From: Sphingomonas sp. 7/4-4
GTDB lineage: Bacteria; Pseudomonadota; Alphaproteobacteria; Sphingomonadales; Sphingomonadaceae
NCBI RefSeq assembly: GCF_027941955.1
Contig: NZ_CP115960.1
Location: 868,001 to 932,000, forward strand
Reading direction: 5' to 3'
DNA: 64,000 bases
Shown: in pieces, positions 37,527 through 47,853 of the stretch
Layout of the letters: the number at the start of each line of letters is the position of its first letter
How positions within the stretch are numbered: the stretch's first letter is position 1
The notes under the pieces: generated by a model
What the model saw: the letters and a program-made list of their open reading frames with translations, nothing else
Database searches by the model: none
Told to the model about the DNA's origin: nothing
Translations under genes and position numbers: made by a program

Positions 37527-38641
37527 GGGTCGCGCTGATCGCGCCGGGCGGCGTCGACCGCACCGGCAGCCATCGGGTCATTCCGTGCATGCTCTGGCTG
37601 ATCGAGCGGCTGACACGGGCCGGCCACGACGTCCAGGTCATCGCCCTCCAGCAGGAGCCGCGGCCCGATCAGTGGCGGCTCCTTGATGCCGATGTCCATA
37701 ATATCGGATCGCGGCCCCGATCATTGCGTGGCGTCGCCAAGCTGCTGGCGCTGCATCGCGAGAAGCCGTTCGACATCGTCCACGCCTTTTGGGCGAGTAT
37801 CCCGGGACTCATCGGCGGCGCCGGACGGGCGCTCGCGGGCATTCCGATGATACTGACCTTGCCGGGTGGCGACATCGTGCGCCTGCCTGAAATCCATTAT
37901 GGCGGCCATCTGACTCTAAAGTCGCGCGCCATCACCGCGCTGTCGCTTCGCGCCGCATCCTTCATCACCGTGCCGAGCGAGACCATGCGCGCTTATGCTC
38001 GCTCGGTCGGCGTCGACGCCTTGCGCGTGCCCCTGGGAGTCGCGCTCGACCGCTGGCCGGCCGCGCCACCGCGGCGCCGCGATCCTGCCCAACCCCTCCG
38101 GCTCCTGCAGATCGCCAGCCTCAATCGCGTCAAGGACCAGCCGACCCTGCTCGCGGCCGCTGCGCAGCTGCGCGACGCGGGCCTGCCCTTCACGCTCGAC
38201 ATCGTCGGCGAGGACACGCTCGACGGGGAAATCCATGCAGCGATATCCGCGCTGAAGCTGGGAGGTCACGTGCAGCTGCCGGGATTCCAGCCTCAGGCGA
38301 GATTGCGGGACTGGGTCGATCGGGCGGACCTGCTGGTCGTCAGTTCGCTCAGCGAGGGCGCGCCGATCGCGATGCTGGAAGCCGCGGTCGCCGGGGTGCC
38401 CACGGTCGGAACCGCGGTTGGCCATGTCGCGGAATATGCTCCCGAGGCGGCGATCGCGGTGCCGAGACGCGACGCGGGTGCGCTTGCCGCGGCGATCCTC
38501 CGTCTTGCCGGTGATGAGGAACTCCGCTTGCGGCTGGCCAATGCGGCGCAGGCGCGTGCGCTGGCGGAGGATGCGGATTTCACTGCCGCGGCCTTTCTCG
38601 ACCTTTATGCGCGGGCCGTTCACGCCAGGAAAGCGGCATGA
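37523..38641 (+). CDS. Glycosyltransferase family 4, second of two
   Basis: 372 residues, unbroken. The N-domain reads MRVALIAPGGVDRTGSHRVI and KPFDIVHAFWASIPGLIGGA. The GT4 donor domain has PLRLLQIASLNRVKDQPTLL, GHVQLPGFQPQARLRDWVDR and SSLSEGAPIAMLEAAVAGVP (E-x7-E). The ATG overlaps the stop of the first glycosyltransferase, and its own stop overlaps the nucleotidyltransferase start. Two successive GT4 enzymes suggest that a disaccharide or two separate sugars are added to the product. Donor and acceptor are unknown. Confidence 0.92.
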   Translation: MRVALIAPGGVDRTGSHRVIPCMLWLIERLTRAGHDVQVIALQQEPRPDQWRLLDADVHNIGSRPRSLRGVAKLLALHREKPFDIVHAFWASIPGLIGGAGRALAGIPMILTLPGGDIVRLPEIHYGGHLTLKSRAITALSLRAASFITVPSETMRAYARSVGVDALRVPLGVALDRWPAAPPRRRDPAQPLRLLQIASLNRVKDQPTLLAAAAQLRDAGLPFTLDIVGEDTLDGEIHAAISALKLGGHVQLPGFQPQARLRDWVDRADLLVVSSLSEGAPIAMLEAAVAGVPTVGTAVGHVAEYAPEAAIAVPRRDAGALAAAILRLAGDEELRLRLANAAQARALAEDADFTAAAFLDLYARAVHARKAA

Positions 38642-39960
38642 GACCGTCGCGCGCCGCGTTGATGCATCCATCCGATATGCGAGGTTCCCGCATGAACATT
38701 CCCGCTTCCTTGCCGGCGATCGATATCGAGCGACGTTTCGACGAGGCGGTTCGCGCGGGGCGGCCCGAATGGCTCTGGTTCGAGGTCGCGGAGCCGGACT
38801 GGGCGAAGGCCGTGGCCACGATCGAAACCGCCCTGCGGGACGTGCTCGCCCTCGGCCGCAGCGATGACGCGCTGATCGACGATCCGGTAGCGCTCAGCAT
38901 CGCTTGCTACACCTCGGGCACCGGCCCGCTGCTCGGCTCGTGGATGGAGCAGGGCAAATTGACGACGACTGCAGCGAATGCCGAAATCCTGCGCGTCCAC
39001 CTGGAGCATAATCGCGCTCGAATGGAGCAATTGACTGCGCGGGCCGAGGAAGCCGTCAATGCGTTGTCAGAAGGCGGAACAAGCCCGGTGGTGATGAAGG
39101 GAATGCACACCGCGCATCATTATTTCGACGAGCCCGGGCAGCGCAACGCTTCCGATATCGATTTGCTCCTATGTCCGGACCAGCTGCCGGTCGCAGCCGA
39201 GATTCTCGCAAGGCTGGGATATGAACCCCGGAAAGGCGCATTTTGCCAGCGCAGCTGGGCTATGCCCGGCGTCGCGACGCAGCCCGTCACGCTGACGTAT
39301 ATCCATCGCGACGATCCATGGTCGATCGATTTGCATGAGGGCGTCACACGCAAGCTCGCCGGTGGCTCGCGCAGGATCGAAATCGACGCGCTCATCCCGA
39401 CCATAGCGCTCGAAAAGTGGCACATCTCCAACGGCGGCGGCATCTTCCCGCCCCCGCTCCTCCTGGCGCACCTCCTGACGCACGCAGGCTGCTCTTTCGA
39501 AAGCCTGACTCTTCAGCGGCAATATGAAATCGGCCTGGTGATTCGTAAGCACGGCGGCCGCGAGGGGTTCGACTGGCCGGCCTTCACCGTCCTTTGTGAT
39601 CGCGCCGGCCTGTGGCCCTTTCTCTACCCCGCGCTGTGCTGCGCGGAGCGCCTGTCGCCGAATCTCGTTCCCGATCCGATCATGCTGCGGTCGCGCGACG
39701 CGGCGCCGCCCATGGTGCGGAAGCTGGTAGAATCGCATTCCGCCGCTTCTATCCACCGGGCAGCCCGCTGGTCATGGGCCGAACGATATATGTGGGCCGA
39801 CGGGGTGTTGCCCCGTCTTCGCCAGTTAATCGACGACCTCGGAATGCCGGATCATCTGAACTCAAGAGAGTTATTGCAGGCATGGCAAAGGCGGATTTAC
39901 CGTCAGTTGCGCCGCGCCATCTCAAAAGCCAGAGGCCTGTCTAAACGGAACGCGCCGTAG
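38638..39960 (+). CDS. Nucleotidyltransferase family protein (NTP_transf_5 type)
   Basis: 440 residues; ATG 38638 overlaps the upstream stop (ATGA). An inner ATG at 38692 (MNIPASLPAIDIERRFDEAV) is also possible. The nucleotidyltransferase core shows SPVVMKGMHTAHHYFDEPGQ, RNASDIDLLLCPDQL (the D-x-D metal pair) and WSIDLHEGVTRKLAGG (third acid). The helical part LLLAHLLTHAGCSF is usual for this family. Such proteins accompany HprK-like kinases in lasso-peptide and related clusters, where they are thought to extend the added phosphate. The presence of both here supports a shared modification step. It is the last gene of the rightward operon. Confidence 0.85.
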   Translation: MRPSRAALMHPSDMRGSRMNIPASLPAIDIERRFDEAVRAGRPEWLWFEVAEPDWAKAVATIETALRDVLALGRSDDALIDDPVALSIACYTSGTGPLLGSWMEQGKLTTTAANAEILRVHLEHNRARMEQLTARAEEAVNALSEGGTSPVVMKGMHTAHHYFDEPGQRNASDIDLLLCPDQLPVAAEILARLGYEPRKGAFCQRSWAMPGVATQPVTLTYIHRDDPWSIDLHEGVTRKLAGGSRRIEIDALIPTIALEKWHISNGGGIFPPPLLLAHLLTHAGCSFESLTLQRQYEIGLVIRKHGGREGFDWPAFTVLCDRAGLWPFLYPALCCAERLSPNLVPDPIMLRSRDAAPPMVRKLVESHSAASIHRAARWSWAERYMWADGVLPRLRQLIDDLGMPDHLNSRELLQAWQRRIYRQLRRAISKARGLSKRNAP

Positions 39961-40464
39961 CCAACCAATCGCGGGCATTCCACGGGTCAACCGTTGGCCG
40001 CGTTCATGTCCCCCGAGGCTGGCGCGCGTTCCATATTCCGTGCGGCGTCTAAGGCCGTCATTTTCCTATCTCTTATCACCCGCCGCCTAAAGGACCCGGA
40101 TCAGGTTCGGGGTGAGGATTGAAGAACCGAGGCTGCGGCAACTGCCTCGCCAACGCCGTCCAGCTTGGAGCTGAACGAACAGCGGCTTTCAGGATTCGCC
40201 GCAATGGCGCTAAACGACTGCAATGGGCGCATTGCTGCCGCTCGGGCTACTTCGATCTAAAATCCCTGCCGCCATCGCTTCGATCTTTCAATTTGCTCGA
40301 TTTTCCGGCGCAAGCGACGGCAGCGCGTCGTGAGCGACGGCGCTAATCTCCTAAATTTCACAACCACATGCGCCTCCCCCGACAGCGGCGCTTTTATCTT
40401 GCGCTCAATTCGATCGTACATCTGGCTAGAAACGGCGGCCAATCGAAGGGAAAATGGATGCAGC
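39961..40464. other. Non-coding space between biosynthetic locus and integrase remnant
   Basis: No gene is supported; the short frames have no protein character. Near 40090-40120 there is an imperfect hairpin (ACCCGGATCAGGTTCGGGGT) that could end the rightward operon. Composition drifts toward AT around 40330-40460. Confidence 0.55.
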
Positions 40465-40818
40465 TCAATCAGCGGCCAAACGGCGCTCGCAGACCTGCTT
40501 GACGAGCGACTGGAGCGAAGCAACTCGCTCGGCGCGCCAGCGCAATTCCTCGTCGCTGATCTCGTAGTGCACCGAGCAGCGCGCTATCCGCCTGCTCGAA
40601 CCACCGATCAAAGTGCCGCTGCGCCTCCGCCCTCGTCTCTTCAGGCGGCAGGTCACGGGGCTGCGCGAATGGAAACCCCTCAGCCTCGTACAGCGCGATC
40701 CCTTGGCTAACGATGTCCTTGAAGAAGGGCCGCCCTTTCTCGAGCTGCGCATTAACGTCGGTCAGCGAATGGACGATGAAGTTGACCGGCGCGCTGAGCG
40801 CCTTGGTGATCGTAGTGT
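40465..40818 (-). pseudogene. C-terminal remnant of a MNT-HEPN (nucleotidyltransferase/HEPN) protein
   Basis: Reading from the junction: KALSAPVNFIVHSLTDVNAQ, LEKGRPFFKDIVSQGIALYE, AEGFPFAQPRDLPPEETRAE, AQRHFDRWFEQADSAL. A frame change near 40573 is followed by HYEISDEELRWRAERVASLQ to a TGA. The first part is the end of a minimal nucleotidyltransferase domain, and the helical part is HEPN-like. The catalytic N-terminus is missing, because integrase sequence takes its place. Intact relatives are MNT/HEPN toxin-antitoxin-like proteins. Not functional as it stands. Confidence 0.6.
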
Positions 40819-41638
40819 TTCGCGCCCGGCCTTCATGCGCGCAGCCGGGATGGTCCACACCTTCTTTCCCCTGTCGATCTCATCCCACTGCGGCCCCAGC
40901 ACCTCCGCGGAACGGGCGGCGGTGAGGATGGTGAACTCCAGCGCCCGCGCTGCAACGGCGCTACGCCCCCGCAGGTCTGCCATGAAGTCCGACATGGCAT
41001 CATAGGGCAGTGCGGCGTGATGTCCGCGCGAAAGCCGTTGACGCCTGGGCAGGAGCTGGTCGAGATGCCCGCGCCAGCGCGCAGGGTTCTCCCCGACCCG
41101 GTGGCCTTTGGCCTTCGCCGCGTCCAGCACGTTCTCGATCCTGCCGCGCAGCCTCTCGGCGGTTTCAGGCGTGCGTTTCCACAGACCTTGCAACACGTCG
41201 AGCACGTCATGCGTGCCGATGGCGTTCACCGGCTTGCTGCGCATCGGCATGGCATATTTGGTGAGAGTCATCGTCCACTGCGCCGCGTGCTTGGCGTTAC
41301 GCCACGATGGCTTCATCGCTTCCACATAGGCATCGGCACACTCGCCAAAAGTGGGCATGCGTTCGTCCTTCGCGCGCTCGGCCTTGGGATCGCCGCCAGT
41401 CGCCAATATCTCGCGTAGCTTCGCGGCCTCGGCATGGGCACTGGCTAGCGAAAGGTCACGGCCGCCACCAAGGCCAAGCTCGGTACGCTTGCCTTCGCGA
41501 ACATACATGAAAATCCAGCGCCGCCGTCCGTGCGGGTCGATGAAGAGATAAAGGCCGCCGCCATCAGAGTGCCGGCCCGGCTTGCTCGTCTTCGTCACCT
41601 GCGACGCGCTCAGCTTTGTTGAGTGCCCGTCCCGCCAT
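40819..41638 (-). pseudogene. Truncated P4-type tyrosine integrase
   Basis: The N-terminal arm and core-binding domain of a tyrosine recombinase. After one surplus A near 41616 is allowed for, it starts at ATG 41638 (MAGRALNKLSASQVTKTSKP). Then come GRHSDGGGLYLFIDPHGRRR, WIFMYVREGKRTELGLGG, and the first catalytic region ALEFTILTAARSAEVLGPQW with the active-site Arg. It stops at WTIPAARMKAGRE, where MNT-HEPN sequence begins. The His-x-x-Arg and Tyr motifs are therefore lost. It is the only recombinase in the window and marks an old island edge. Confidence 0.82.
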
Positions 41639-41821
41639 GATCGCGCCTCCGGGGCCCGGATGTGGTCCCATTTTATACGCGCGACAGAGCGAAATGTCCA
41701 GGAACAGGGTAAGATCGAAAATGCACGTAAAGCACTTAAAATTGGAGAGTTATGATAGCATCACCATATCCCATCGCCATCCATCGGATACCAAGTTTGG
41801 CGGACACCCTCTCCGCCAAAA

Positions 41822-41850
41822 CGGTCCGGGCACATCGTGCGCCCGGACCG
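41822..41850 (-). terminator. Terminator hairpin of the TonB receptor gene
   Basis: A ten-base perfect stem CGGTCCGGGC / GCCCGGACCG (41822-41831 with 41841-41850), followed on the minus strand by TTTT. It lies eight bases beyond the receptor stop codon. Confidence 0.8.
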
Positions 41851-41858
41851 CATTTGCG

Positions 41859-44710
41859 TCAGAAGCCGTAGGAGAGGCGCAGATAGCCGAACTGGCCCGG
41901 CAGGTCGTAAGTCGTCGGGTCGAAATTCGCGCTGTCGCACGTGAAGCACTGCGGCGGATCGCGATCGAAGATGTTGTTGACGCCCGCGGTCAACCGCAGG
42001 CGGTGATCCATCCAGCCGGGTGACAGATAGAGCTGGACGTCGCCGTAGAAGACATTGCCCATGCGGTGCACGCCGTCACGCTCGTCGACCGCGGCGATGT
42101 ACCGGCCGGTGAACGAGATGCCGTAGCTGGGCGCCGACCAGTCGATCGTGCCGTTCAGCTTGAACTTGGGATAGGCCTGGTCGGGGCTGCCGCGCTCGGT
42201 GCCGGCATATTCCTGCGTCGGCGCATTGAGGTCCGACGGCGGCACGATGTTGTACTTGATCAGATGCGCCGCGTTGACGTTGAGCCCGACCGATCCGCCG
42301 CCGAACTCGGCCGAGCGGAAGGCGAGCGTCCAGTCGACGCCCGAGGTCTCGATCGCGTTGAGGTTGAGCAGCCGCGCGTTGATCGAGGCGACCGCGCCGC
42401 TCCCGGTGCGGACGATCGCCGCGCAGCTGACCGGATCGGCATTGAACGCGCAGCGCGAGAGCGTGAGCGTCGCCGGGACCGAGTCGATCGCGTTGCGCAG
42501 CTTGATGCTGTACCAGTTGACTTCGAGGCTCAGCGCGCTGGCGAAGCCGCCCCGCGCCCAGCTCGGGCTGTAGACGCCGCCCGCGGTCCAGGTTTCCGCC
42601 GTTTCCGGCTTCAGCGCGGTGTTGCCCTGCGAGAAGACGCCGAGCTGGCCGCCGGTCGGCTCGGCATAGCTGCCACTGGCGGGAACGCCGTTCGCGATGC
42701 AATTGGCTCGGACGGTCGCGTTGGTCTGGAACGAGCCGCCGGCCGCGCTGGTGCAGGGATCGTCGATCGTCGCGTCGAACCGCGACGCGCCGGCATAGAG
42801 TTCGCCGATGCTCGGTGCGCGCAGGCTCTCGGCATAGCCGCCGCGGAAGAGCAGGTCGGGGACCGGCTTCCACAGCCCGGAGGCCGTGAAGGTGGCGTTG
42901 CTGCCGAACGACGAATAGTCCGAATAGCGCGCCGCGCCGCTGAGCTCGAGCGAGTGGAAGAAGGGGTATTCGACAGAAGCGGTATGCGAAGCTCGCCATA
43001 GACTTCGTCGACATTGAAGCCGCCGCGCGCCGGGCTGGTCGGCACGTCCGCGCCGAGGCCGGCGACGATGATCGGATCGGGATCGTAGCTCGCATGCTGA
43101 TCGCGATGCTCATAGCCGATCGCGACTCCCACGGGGCCGGCCGGCAGGTCGAAGAGCTCGCCCGACAGATTGGCAGTGAAGTCCCACAGCCGCTGGTTGC
43201 TCTTGTCCTTCTCGTCGAAGGTCACGTAATCGAGCATCGCCTGGGTGACCGAGCCGGCGCCCCCGAAGATGTTGAACGGCACGCAGGCGCCCGTGCAGGC
43301 CGAAACGGGTCCGAGCGCACGGGCGAGGTTCGCGGCGTTGACGTTGCCGGTGAACAATTGGTGCGCGTCGTTGACGCCATAGACGCCGTTGACGTCCCAG
43401 AACCATTTATGGTCGCCGATATCGAATGAGCCGTCGAAAGTGAGCGTGGCGGAAAACGTATCGACGGTCTGGCTGAAGACGCGTTGTCCGGCCTCGACGA
43501 AGCGGCGACGTACCGTCGAATAATTGGCCGGCGTGCCGTTGGCGCCCGACGAGAGCGTGACCCCGAACGGATTATAGGGATTGGTCGCGTCGATCGAGAT
43601 CGTGTCGAGCAGATTGCCGTTGCCGGCATCGGGGCCGACGAACAACGGCAGGAACGCGGCTTCGGTGGTCGACTGGCGGTGATTGGCCACCACCTTGGCG
43701 CGCATGTTGATGTTCTCGCCAATCTCCTGCTTGAAGTTGACGAAGCCGCCGTAGCGCTCCGAGGGCGTCAGCAGATAATTGTACGGCGCGAAGTTGAACG
43801 AGTCGTTGGCGGAGGAATAGGCCCTGAAATCGGTCGGATAGACCGGCTTCCGCCCGATCACCGGCGCGACGAGGGTCAGGCTCTGGCCGAGCACGTCGTA
43901 GCGCCCGTTCGGGATCGCGCTCGAGCAGCCGCCCGCGGCGCAGCTGGTCGCGCCCGGCGTCGGAAACAGCGAGATCGAGCGATCGGCGGTGCTGACGCCC
44001 TCCTGCTTGGTGTAATAGCCGCCGAACACCAGCGAGGTACCCGTATCGGGCGACTGGATGCCGTAGCTCGCCTCATAGGTCTGGGTATGGCCGTCGCCCT
44101 GGCGATAGGTGCCGAACTGCGCCGAGGCGCGCAGGCCTTGCTGCGCCTGCTTGGTGATGATGTTGACGACGCCCGCGACCGCGTCGGTGCCGTAGAGCGG
44201 CGAGGCGCCCGACTGGAGCACTTCGATGCGTTCGATCATGCTGGTCGGCAGCGCGTTGAGGTCGACCGACGCGGGGATGCCGCCTGCCGCGGTACCGTTG
44301 ACGTAGCGCAGCCCGTCGACGAGCACGAGCGTCCGCTTGGCGGCGAGATAGCGCAGGTCGATCTCCGCCGAACCCGAGCTCACGCCGGTTCCGTCAGGCG
44401 GACCGCCGATATTGCCGGCGTTGTTCACCTTGGTGTTCAGGCCGCCGCCCGCACTGGGCAGGCGCTGGAGGACATCGGCGACGGAGCTCAGGCCGGTGCG
44501 CGCGATCGCGGCTTCGTCGACCGTGACGACGGGCTTGTCCTGATCGAGCGGGCTTCGCCGGATGCGCGATCCGGTGACGACGATGTCTTCGTTGGCGGTC
44601 TGTTGATCATCGGCCGGGGCTGTCTGGGCCCGGGCCGGCATCGCCGCGAGAGCGGCGGCAAGCGCAACGGTCGCAACGCCGACATTCTTCCACAAGGTAA
44701 CATCACGCAT
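41859..44710 (-). CDS. TonB-dependent outer-membrane receptor, one frameshift
   Basis: About 950 residues after one base is restored near 42979 (giving LRIPLLSVEYPFFHSLELSG). The start is ATG 44710 (MRDVTLWKNVGVATVALAAA), with a signal ending in ARAQ. The plug domain follows ANEDIVVTGSRIRRSPLDQD (the TonB-box region), with LSSVADVLQRLPSAGGGLNT and SGASPLYGTDAVAGVVNIIT. The barrel ends in PGQFGYLRLSYGF with the terminal Phe. The plug SSGSAEIDLRYLAAKRTLVL pattern is typical of sphingomonad receptors for plant-derived or complex substrates. There is no STN domain. The neighbouring hexuronate genes suggest an oligosaccharide ligand, which is inference. Confidence 0.92.
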
Positions 44711-44966
44711 GAATCGATCCTCCACTGGGCTCTGCGAGACATCCTCTTTTTGTTATTGTCACAGGAGAGAAACAAACGTGCGGCGTTTGCGCAATGGCGA
44801 TCGCCGGCTTTCGGCACGATCGCGGACGCGGTGTGGCTTTGGCGTTACAGCCGTAGATTGCCGTGGCGGCGGGAACTACGGGCAGCGGCGTTCATTGCTT
44901 GCAGGCGAGACTCGGTCGCACGAAAGCGCGTCGGATATCGTTCCGGCGTCTTGGAGAGTTCCGGTC

Positions 44967-45664
44967 ATGATCGAAGCCACCAAAGCGCAAAAAGCCGCGG
45001 TGCGTCGCAGCATCCTGTCGCTGGTCATCATGCTTGTCGTCATGGGCGCTCTGCTGTTCGTGCCCGCCGGCACGCTGAACTGGCCGCGCGGGTGGTGGTT
45101 TTGCGTTGCGTTTGTCGTGGCGGTGCTGATCGCGATCACATTGCTCTGGCGGGTCAACCCGGAAATCTTCACGGCACGATCGCGTGTGCAGCCGGGTACC
45201 AAGGCACTCGACTACCTGTTCCTCGCGATGGTTATGGGAGGCTTCTTCTTCATTCTCCCGGTCGCAGCGCTCGGTTTCCGGTTCGACCGGGCACAAACGC
45301 CCGATTGGGTAGTCTGGCTCGGATATTCGATCTTCGCAGTGAGTTTCGTCGGGCAGATCTGGCCGCAGGCGGTGAACCGTCATTTCGAGCCGGGCGTACG
45401 CATTCAGAAGGATCGCGGGCAGACGTGATCGATAGCGGCCCCTATGCGATCGTGCGTCATCCCGGCTACATCTCGGGTTCCCTGCTCGCCGTCGGCACGG
45501 CGCTCTCTTTGGGCTCTTTCTGGGCGCTGGTCCCGGCGCTCGTCGTCGTGATCGGGCTGATTCCGCGGACCCTCTTCGAGGAGCGCGTGCTTGCCGCCGA
45601 ACTCCCGGGTTATCGGGAATATATGCAGCGGGTGAAGTACCGTTGGGTACCGGGCGTGTGGTGA
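44967..45664 (+). CDS. Isoprenylcysteine-carboxyl-methyltransferase-like membrane protein, one frameshift
   Basis: About 232 residues with four to five membrane helices, from ATG 44967 (MIEATKAQKAAVRRSILSLV). The C-terminal ICMT/PEMT signature is VIDSGPYAIVRHPGYISGSL and LFEERVLAAELPGYREYMQR, which binds SAM at the membrane. One base is missing near 45427 (cagacgtgatc should read through to give GQTVIDSGPY). Members methylate small or lipid substrates; none is implied here. It diverges from the TonB receptor gene. Confidence 0.83.
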
Positions 45665-45747
45665 AGGACAATCCAGCGAAGCCCTGATGCTCGGCGTTCG
45701 GTCGGAGCCGGCTTGACCACAAATCCGGCACGCTCCAATATAGTTGC

Positions 45748-46719
45748 ATGATGCAACAATTAACATGGTTGCCGGTGACCCTGACGCATTCCACCGTCGA
45801 CGATATCCGCGCCGCATCGCGGCAGCTTGTCCGCGAACTCGGCTTCATGGGCGGCACCTTCGCCGGAACCGACCTGCCGCCTTCCGCCGTCCATGCGCTG
45901 ATCGAAATCCAGGCCAGAGACGGGATTTCGGCGCGCGATCTCGGCGGGCTTCTTCGCCTCGAGAAGTCGAGCGTCAGCCGGATGCTGCGTAAGCTGGTCG
46001 TCGCCGGCGACATCCTGGAGAAGCCGGACGCGGAGGATGCGCGCATCAGGAAGCTCTCCCTGAGCGCGGCGGGGCGAAAGCGTGTCGCCGCGATCCATGC
46101 CTTCGCCCGTGCACAGGTCGCGCGTGCGCTGGAAAAGCTTCCTGCCGAACACCGCCGGACGGTCCTCGATGGCCTCCGCCTCTATGCCGACGCACTGGCG
46201 GCGAAGCCGGACTCGCCGAGCGCCGCTCCGCACGCCGAGATCGTCGCCGGCTATCGGCCCGGTCTCGTTGCCCGCGTCACCGAGATGCACGCGCTTTATT
46301 ATGCACGCGAGGCCGGTTTCGGCAGGCGCTTTGAAACCGTCGTCGCCGGCAGCCTCGCGTCCTTCTGCGAACGTCTCGATACGCCGATGAACGCGATCTG
46401 GACCGCCCTTCAGGACAAACGGATTGTCGGCTCGGTCGCCATCGATGGCGAGGATTTGGGTCCGGGCATCTCGCACCTGCGCTGGTTCATCGTCGACGAT
46501 GACGTGCGGGGTACGGGCACGGGACGGCGATTGCTCGAGACCGCGCTCGATTTTTCGGACAAGCGGAACTTCGCCGAGACGCATTTATGGACTTTCGCCG
46601 GCCTTCATGCCGCCCGCCGTCTCTATGAGGAGAACGGCTTCATCCTGGCTGAGGAGCGTCACGGCGATCAGTGGGGCAAGGAAATGCTCGAACAGCGATT
46701 TGTGCGGAGGCGGCGATGA
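45748..46719 (+). CDS. MarR-type HTH / GNAT acetyltransferase fusion
   Basis: A 323-residue two-domain protein. Residues 15-145 form a MarR-type winged HTH (RDGISARDLGGLLRLEKSSV, then SRMLRKLVVAGDILEKPDAE). Residues 165-320 form a GNAT domain with HLRWFIVDDDVRGTGTGRRL (acetyl-CoA loop) and LWTFAGLHAARRLYEENGFI. Such fusions regulate genes and acetylate an unknown substrate. The gene converges on the secreted hydrolase gene. The start is ATG 45748 or the ATG three bases later. Confidence 0.93.
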   Translation: MMQQLTWLPVTLTHSTVDDIRAASRQLVRELGFMGGTFAGTDLPPSAVHALIEIQARDGISARDLGGLLRLEKSSVSRMLRKLVVAGDILEKPDAEDARIRKLSLSAAGRKRVAAIHAFARAQVARALEKLPAEHRRTVLDGLRLYADALAAKPDSPSAAPHAEIVAGYRPGLVARVTEMHALYYAREAGFGRRFETVVAGSLASFCERLDTPMNAIWTALQDKRIVGSVAIDGEDLGPGISHLRWFIVDDDVRGTGTGRRLLETALDFSDKRNFAETHLWTFAGLHAARRLYEENGFILAEERHGDQWGKEMLEQRFVRRRR

Positions 46720-46767
46720 GGGCGCCGTCTTGCATCACGGAACCGGCAAAGGGGCATGTTTGCATCT

Positions 46768-47796
46768 TCAGCGCGACTGCTGCAGCCAGGCGGCCTCGGG
46801 CGTCCAGAAGATCACATTAACCCCCAGATAGTCGCGGGCGAAGGCAAGAATTTCCTCCCGTGTGAAGGGCCGGCCGGTTTGTGGGTTGCGATAGGTCAGG
46901 GTCGGCTCCTGCACTGCCATCGCGACCAGTTTCAGGCGCCCTTTATATCGGCCGAAAAAGGGGTAGGCATTCTTCATCTGGTGCTTTTGCCAGGGCACGA
47001 TATCCGGGCCACCGAGCCCCGCACCGATCTGTTCGGCGAGCCGGAATGTCCGCTCCATGTAGCCGCGCTCGTTTTCCCACTCGCAGGGCCAGAAGTTTAC
47101 ATATTGCACCACATGCGAGGTTTTGAAGACCCGACGGGCATAAGCGAGATTCTCGAGCTCCGCGTCCACATAGGCATCGCAGGTGAAGCCCGGCGGAGCG
47201 GGATCCTTGACCAGATCGGCAGAGGTCTCGGGCAAGTTGATGCCGAATATCCGCCCGTCGAAACGTTGGGCAAGCGCCGCGAGAAGCGCTTGATACCGAC
47301 GGCGTACGCCGGGATTCCATTGCTGTGCCACCCAGCCCGCGGCAACGGGACTGCCTTCGCCCGGATGATCGAGCTGGGGCGCGAGGCCGCCCGCGAATTC
47401 GGGCTCGGTGAGCAGATATTCCGGCACATTCCGCGCGCGCGCTTCGAAGAAGCGATCCTGGACCTGCACGAACAGCGCCTTGCCCGCGCGCCTGACGACG
47501 GCGAGATCGCGCTCGAGGCCGGAGAAATCGTAGCGACCCTTTTCGGGCTCCAATTCCTTCCAGCTATAGACCAGCTGGGCGCCGGCAATGTCGGGGCGTC
47601 GGAGCAAGTCGGCGTGGGCTCGCAACTCGCCGGAGCCGAGGAACAGGAAGTTGCGCGGCGCCGCCTCGATCTTTGCTTCGGTTCCGACGGGGGAACCGCC
47701 GACAGGCCCCTCCGTGGCGGAGGGTTGGGCGCTCGCCGGCGCTGCCCATGCGCTCAAAACCAGCAGGAACGGCGCGATCGTGAGCCTGTAAGTCAT
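46768..47796 (-). CDS. Secreted TIM-barrel glycoside-hydrolase-like protein
   Basis: About 342 residues; ATG 47796 (MTYRLTIAPFLLVLSAWAAP) gives a signal peptide cut near ASAQ. The rest has a beta/alpha-barrel pattern: GAQLVYSWKELEPEKGRYDF, RRAGKALFVQVQDRFFEARA, FDGRIFGINLPETSADLVKD (possible acid Glu after strand 4) and LVAMAVQEPTLTYRNPQTGR (possible second Glu). This resembles GH42/GH35-like or GH5-like folds, but no family can be fixed. Three Cys suggest an extracytoplasmic place. It neighbours a GntR repressor and manD, so a role in polysaccharide breakdown is plausible. Confidence 0.7.
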   Translation of the reverse strand: MTYRLTIAPFLLVLSAWAAPASAQPSATEGPVGGSPVGTEAKIEAAPRNFLFLGSGELRAHADLLRRPDIAGAQLVYSWKELEPEKGRYDFSGLERDLAVVRRAGKALFVQVQDRFFEARARNVPEYLLTEPEFAGGLAPQLDHPGEGSPVAAGWVAQQWNPGVRRRYQALLAALAQRFDGRIFGINLPETSADLVKDPAPPGFTCDAYVDAELENLAYARRVFKTSHVVQYVNFWPCEWENERGYMERTFRLAEQIGAGLGGPDIVPWQKHQMKNAYPFFGRYKGRLKLVAMAVQEPTLTYRNPQTGRPFTREEILAFARDYLGVNVIFWTPEAAWLQQSR

Positions 47797-47853
47797 CTTC
47801 AGCTCCCGCCACGCGTCTCTCAATTGGTCAGGCCAATTGTAACCCCAGCACCT

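Noticed and set aside
40119..40346. A 75-codon frame after the nucleotidyltransferase gene
   Set aside because: Composition is not protein-like and no motif or start signal supports it.
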